64,000 nt of DNA from Methylobacterium thuringiense (lineage in GTDB: Bacteria; Pseudomonadota; Alphaproteobacteria; Rhizobiales; Beijerinckiaceae): contig NZ_BPRA01000011.1 of the NCBI RefSeq assembly GCF_022179645.1, positions 1-64,000 of the forward strand, written 5' to 3'. This document shows, piece by piece, positions 60,770 to 64,000 of the stretch. Numbering within the stretch: the stretch's first letter is position 1; every line of letters starts with the position of its first letter. The notes beneath the pieces were generated by a model, which was given only the letters and a program-made list of their open reading frames with translations, did no database searches and was not told the DNA's origin. The position numbers and the translations under genes were made by a program.

Positions 60770-62245
60770 TCAGTGCTTGCTGTCTTTCGGCTCGCTCGCG
60801 GCGTGGTGCTTCAGCGGCTCGATCTTCTTCTTTGCCGTCGTCGCGGAGGTCTCGGTGACGTCCCTGGCCTGGGCCACGTGGCGGGCCGCGACGCGGGCCG
60901 AGGGTTTGGCGGGGACGGGCTTGGATGCGGATCCCGCCACCGGCGCCGGCTCGACGGCCGGTGCCGCGGGGGGCGCCGCCGGCTTGTTGAACAGGTTGCC
61001 GAGCGCCTTCTGGTAGGCGGCGGGGTCGCCGTCGGCGTCGGCGACCGTGATCCGGGCGGCCTTCGGCTCCGCGGCCGGCTCCTGGGCCGCCAGCATCGTC
61101 GGGCCCTTGGCGGGCTCGGTCTTGCCCTTGCCCTTCTTCGCGAGCGCGGCGGCGGCGGCCTTGGTCGGGCCGGGGGCGTCGGGCGTCGCCGCGGCGACGA
61201 GGACCGGCCGGCCCTTGGCGTCGACCTCGATCTCCTGCGGACCGCTGGCGAGGCTTTCGGGCCGGCTCACGTCGCCGAGGTTGTGGCGCGCGTAATCCTT
61301 CGGCGAATAGGCGAGTTCCTTCTCCTTCTCGGCCTCCGTGAGGGCGGCGAAGCCGCTCTGCTGCGGGGGCTGGCGGAAGACCGGGTTGCCGTAGCCGTCC
61401 TCGTAGACGACGCGTGTGGCCTTCTCGCCCTTGGCGACGAGTTCGGCGATTTGCCGGTTGTCGTGGTCGCGCTTCTCGGCGACCAGCGGGTCGATCCGCG
61501 GCGTGCACGAACCGGCGGCGACGTCGGTGCCGCCGAAGGCGTATTTCGTGCCGCAGGCCGCCACCCGCGGCTCCTCCTTCAGGGCCTCAAAATAGTCCGA
61601 GCCCTCCTTGAGGTTCTTCCAGAACGGCGCGTTCGGGTCGTTGCGGAACTTGGCCATGTTCGTGGCCGTCATCCGGAACGGATAGGATTGGAATTGAAAG
61701 CCGCGCTGGCCGCCCTGGAAGGCGTCGCGGGCGATGGCGTAGACCTCGGACATCGAGGCGTCGGTCATGGCGAAGCAGCCGGCCGACGAGCAGGTGCCGT
61801 GCACCATGATGTAGTTGCCGGTGGAGCCCTTGGCCCGGTCGATCGCGTTCGGATAGCCGACGTCGAACGAGAGGTAATACGAGGAATTCGGGTTCATCTG
61901 ACCCGGCGTGATCGTGTAGAAACCCTCCGGCGCCTGACGGTCGCCCTGCTTGGTCTTGGGACCGAGCTGGCCCGACCAGCGGCAGATCGGGAAGGTCTTG
62001 AGGAGTGCGTATTGTCCGCTGGACGTCCGCTTCCAGACCTCCATCTCCGCTTCCTTCTTGTAGGCGCGGATCAGGATCGGGTCGGTCTGGCCCATGCCCT
62101 TGGTCTGCATGAGCGCCACGGTCTGGGCCGGGACCGGGGTAAGGCTGCGGGTCGAGACTCCGCCGAGCATGCCGCTGTCCTGGCAGGCTCCAAGGGACAG
62201 CGCCAGGGCGACGAGACCGGCCGCCGCGAAGGGACGCACAGACAT
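60770..62245 (-). CDS. YafK-type L,D-transpeptidase family lipoprotein
   Basis: A 491-aa protein with a signal ending in the lipobox LGAC (Cys21). The YkuD/YafK core (residues about 55-240) holds CRWSGQLGPKTKQGDRQAPEGFY and the active site His149/Cys157 in IMVHGTCSSAGCFAMTD. The C-terminal half is Lys/Ala/Pro-rich with no recognised domain and ends HHAASEPKDSKH. The core is closely related to the protein at 35453-36661, so the two are paralogues in one 27-kb stretch. ATG 62245 is the start. Confidence 0.88.
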   Translation of the reverse strand: MSVRPFAAAGLVALALSLGACQDSGMLGGVSTRSLTPVPAQTVALMQTKGMGQTDPILIRAYKKEAEMEVWKRTSSGQYALLKTFPICRWSGQLGPKTKQGDRQAPEGFYTITPGQMNPNSSYYLSFDVGYPNAIDRAKGSTGNYIMVHGTCSSAGCFAMTDASMSEVYAIARDAFQGGQRGFQFQSYPFRMTATNMAKFRNDPNAPFWKNLKEGSDYFEALKEEPRVAACGTKYAFGGTDVAAGSCTPRIDPLVAEKRDHDNRQIAELVAKGEKATRVVYEDGYGNPVFRQPPQQSGFAALTEAEKEKELAYSPKDYARHNLGDVSRPESLASGPQEIEVDAKGRPVLVAAATPDAPGPTKAAAAALAKKGKGKTEPAKGPTMLAAQEPAAEPKAARITVADADGDPAAYQKALGNLFNKPAAPPAAPAVEPAPVAGSASKPVPAKPSARVAARHVAQARDVTETSATTAKKKIEPLKHHAASEPKDSKH

Positions 62246-62511
62246 GGGGGACCCCGTGTGACCGCGCCGGCAAGCCTCGCGGCGCCGACGACATTCCCCA
62301 ACCCAATAGCCCCGTTAGACTTACCCGGATCTTACCTCAAGGAGACGAGGCGGCCGGACGCCGAAAGGTCCACCGGTGTGGTGACAGCGCACCACTGATG
62401 CCGCATTCGGGCGAAAGCGGGGCCGTTACAGAGTTCGGGAGTGTTCGCGCGCCGCCTGTGTACAAATCGCGAGTCGTGAGACTCCTGAAGAACTTGGGTC
62501 GGGATGGCGGC

Positions 62512-63471
62512 TCAGAGCTTCCGGCCGATCTCCATGAATTTCTGGGCGCGGCGGTCGCGGATCTCGTCGGGACCAAGGCCGTCGAAGGCGGCCAGCGCGC
62601 CGGCGATGGCCTCGCCGGTGTCGGCGATGGCCGCGTCCTTGTCGCGATGCGCGCCGCCGGTCGTCTCGGGGATGATCCCGTCGATGATGCCGAGGCGCAG
62701 CAGGTCCTGCGCGGTGATCTTCATGGCGGTGGCGGCGTCGTGCGCCCGGCCCTGGTCGCGCCACAGGATCGAGGCGGCGCCCTCCGGCGAGATCACGCCG
62801 TAGATCGCGTGCTCCAGCATCAGCACGCGGTTGGCGGTGGCGAGCGCGATGGCGCCGCCCGAGCCGCCCTCGCCGATCACTACGGCGACGTTCGGCACGC
62901 CGAGGGCGAGGCAGGCCTGGGTCGAGCGGGCGATGGCCTCGGCCTGGCCGCGCTCCTCCGCCTCGATGCCCGGAAACGCCCCGGCCGTGTCCACGAAGGC
63001 GAGGACGGCGAGGCCGAAGCGGTCGGCGGTCTCCATCAGGCGCACCGCCTTGCGGTAGCCCTCGGGCCGGGCCATGCCGAAGTTGTGGCGCAGGCGCGCC
63101 TCGGTGGTCGCCCCCTTCTCCTGGCCGAGCACCAGCACCGGCCGGCCCCGGAAGCGCCCGAACCCGCCGACGATGGCCTCGTCCTCGCCGAAGGTGCGGT
63201 CGCCGGCGAGCGGCGTGAACTCGTCGATGAGGCCCGCGCAGTAATCGACGAAGTGGGGGCGCTGCGGGTGGCGGGCGACCTGCGTCTTCTGCCAGGGCGT
63301 CAGGCTGGCGTAGATGTCGGAGAGCGCGGCGGCGGCCTTCGCCTCCAGCCGGCCGATATCCTCGCTGATCGAGACCGCGCCGTCGCGTGCCCCGAGCGCC
63401 CGCAATTCCTCGAGCTTCGCCTCCAGCTCGGCGACCGGCTTCTCGAAATCCAGGTAGGAGCGCGTCGCCAT
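62512..63471 (-). CDS. accA: Acetyl-CoA carboxylase carboxyltransferase subunit alpha
   Basis: A 319-aa subunit of the carboxyltransferase that, with AccD, makes malonyl-CoA for fatty-acid synthesis. Typical sequence: SYLDFEKPVAELEAKLEELR at the start, WQKTQVARHPQRPHFVDY, FGMARPEGYRKAVRLMETADRF, DTAGAFPGIEAEERGQAEAIA and GEGGSGGAIALA, which line the acyl-CoA site. Full length. ATG 63471 agrees with the family. Divergent from bdhA across 160 bp. Confidence 0.96.
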   Translation of the reverse strand: MATRSYLDFEKPVAELEAKLEELRALGARDGAVSISEDIGRLEAKAAAALSDIYASLTPWQKTQVARHPQRPHFVDYCAGLIDEFTPLAGDRTFGEDEAIVGGFGRFRGRPVLVLGQEKGATTEARLRHNFGMARPEGYRKAVRLMETADRFGLAVLAFVDTAGAFPGIEAEERGQAEAIARSTQACLALGVPNVAVVIGEGGSGGAIALATANRVLMLEHAIYGVISPEGAASILWRDQGRAHDAATAMKITAQDLLRLGIIDGIIPETTGGAHRDKDAAIADTGEAIAGALAAFDGLGPDEIRDRRAQKFMEIGRKL

Positions 63472-63631
63472 CGTGCAGGGGGCTCACTTCGCCGTGGTGT
63501 GGATGAGAGGGTGCCGGACGGGCTGGACCGTCGGCGGCGGCGGAACCTGACGAAGCGCTCCTGCCCTGTCAACGCTGCCGTCGGATCGCTACAAGGCGCG
63601 TCGAGTCCAGCATTCTTCAGGCAGCGCTTCC

Positions 63632-64000
63632 ATGATCCTCACATCCAAGGCCGCCGTCGTGACCGGTTCGACCGGCGGCATCGGCCTCGCCGTCGCCCGG
63701 GGGCTCGCCAAAGAGGGCGCGGACGTCGTCCTCAACGGCTTCGGCAAGCCGGAGGAGATCGAGAAGGCCCGCGCCGGCATCGCGGCGGAATTCGGCGTCC
63801 GCGCGATCTATTCCGGCGCCGACATGTCGAAGCCCGCCGAGATCGCGGAGATGATGGCGATGGCGGAGAAGGAGCTCGGGCGCATCGACGTGCTGGTGAA
63901 CAATGCCGGCATCCAGTTCGTGGCGCCCGTGGAGGATTTTCCCGTCGAGAAGTGGGACGCGATCCTCGCCATCAACCTGTCCTCGGCCTTCCACACCATC
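63632..64000 (+). CDS. bdhA: 3-hydroxybutyrate dehydrogenase, N-terminal part (cut by window edge)
   Basis: The first 123 codons of an SDR that converts D-3-hydroxybutyrate to acetoacetate with NAD+. The nucleotide motif TGSTGGIGLAVARGLAKEGADVVLNGFG and NNAGIQFVAPVEDFPVEKWDAILAINLSSAFHT are characteristic of bacterial 3-hydroxybutyrate dehydrogenase. The catalytic Ser, Tyr and Lys lie beyond the right edge. Together with scoAB (42392-43930) it would channel PHB-derived 3-hydroxybutyrate to acetoacetyl-CoA. Confidence 0.92.
   Translation, partial: MILTSKAAVVTGSTGGIGLAVARGLAKEGADVVLNGFGKPEEIEKARAGIAAEFGVRAIYSGADMSKPAEIAEMMAMAEKELGRIDVLVNNAGIQFVAPVEDFPVEKWDAILAINLSSAFHTI

Noticed and set aside
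1..64000. tRNA, rRNA, CRISPR arrays, IS elements, prophage, riboswitches
   Set aside because: None recognised by eye. The only repeats are the palindromic families listed. A tRNAscan or Infernal run would settle small RNAs.

Overview
The window is a high-GC alphaproteobacterial chromosome segment, almost certainly from Methylobacterium/Methylorubrum. The main evidence is a complete methanol dehydrogenase operon in the canonical order mxaF-J-G-I-R-S-A-C-K-L-D-E-H-B, running right to left from 33926 to 21149. MxaF is the calcium type (WDYA after the catalytic Asp, not WDYD as in lanthanide XoxF). The promoter upstream of mxaF matches the AAGACA/TAGAAA class described for mxa genes. PHB and ketone-body genes (phaC, scoA/scoB, bdhA) fit the same organism.

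Layout. 1-6.1 kb: phaC (cut by the left edge), a lipoprotein, an AlaC-type aminotransferase, an AI-2E-family permease, moaE and a tandem gamma-carbonic-anhydrase-like protein. 6.1-11.2 kb: a TetR regulator divergent from an LplT-PlsC-Aas fusion, with a pair of candidate operators between them, then a PadR regulator behind an AT-rich dyad. 11.4-16.3 kb: envelope genes (AmpG-like permease, DsbA-like protein, parvulin, YcbB-type L,D-transpeptidase). 16.7-20.8 kb: zwf, a PAS/HisKA_2 sensor protein behind a perfect EcfG-type promoter, sufE and hisN. 21.1-33.9 kb: the mxa operon. 34.3-42.1 kb: a trypsin-like protein divergent from mxaF, a YafK-type L,D-transpeptidase, an MBL-fold hydrolase, a ScsB/DsbD-type reductase and an AsmA-family protein. 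42.4-47.2 kb: scoA/scoB, an unknown gene, an SDR and a peptidoglycan-binding pseudoprotease. 47.4-55.0 kb: an alpha-2-macroglobulin/PBP1C pair. 55.1-64.0 kb: a histidine phosphatase, an unknown gene, a NicO transporter with a DUF1007 protein, glyS, a second YafK-type transpeptidase, accA and the start of bdhA.

How the genes work together. MxaF/MxaI oxidise methanol in the periplasm and pass electrons to cytochrome cL (MxaG), with MxaJ as assembly partner. MxaR (MoxR ATPase) with the vWA-type proteins MxaS, MxaC and MxaL, plus MxaA and MxaK, are the maturation and calcium-insertion machinery. MxaD aids MDH-cytochrome coupling, and MxaB is the response regulator. Much of the rest concerns the cell envelope.

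The least ordinary signals are: (i) a family of about 110-bp palindromic elements with four copies, one inserted in frame in pbpC, and a second palindromic family forming the pbpC N-terminus; (ii) an AT-rich island inside glyS; (iii) palindromic elements at exactly two internal junctions of the mxa operon; (iv) regulatory dyads before aas, padR and mxaF; (v) a sensor protein with an intact H-box but degenerate ATPase motifs, behind a stress promoter. No new multi-gene defence or biosynthetic system was found. No tRNA, rRNA, CRISPR array or insertion-sequence transposase was recognised. Starts were chosen by ribosome binding site and family alignment from memory.
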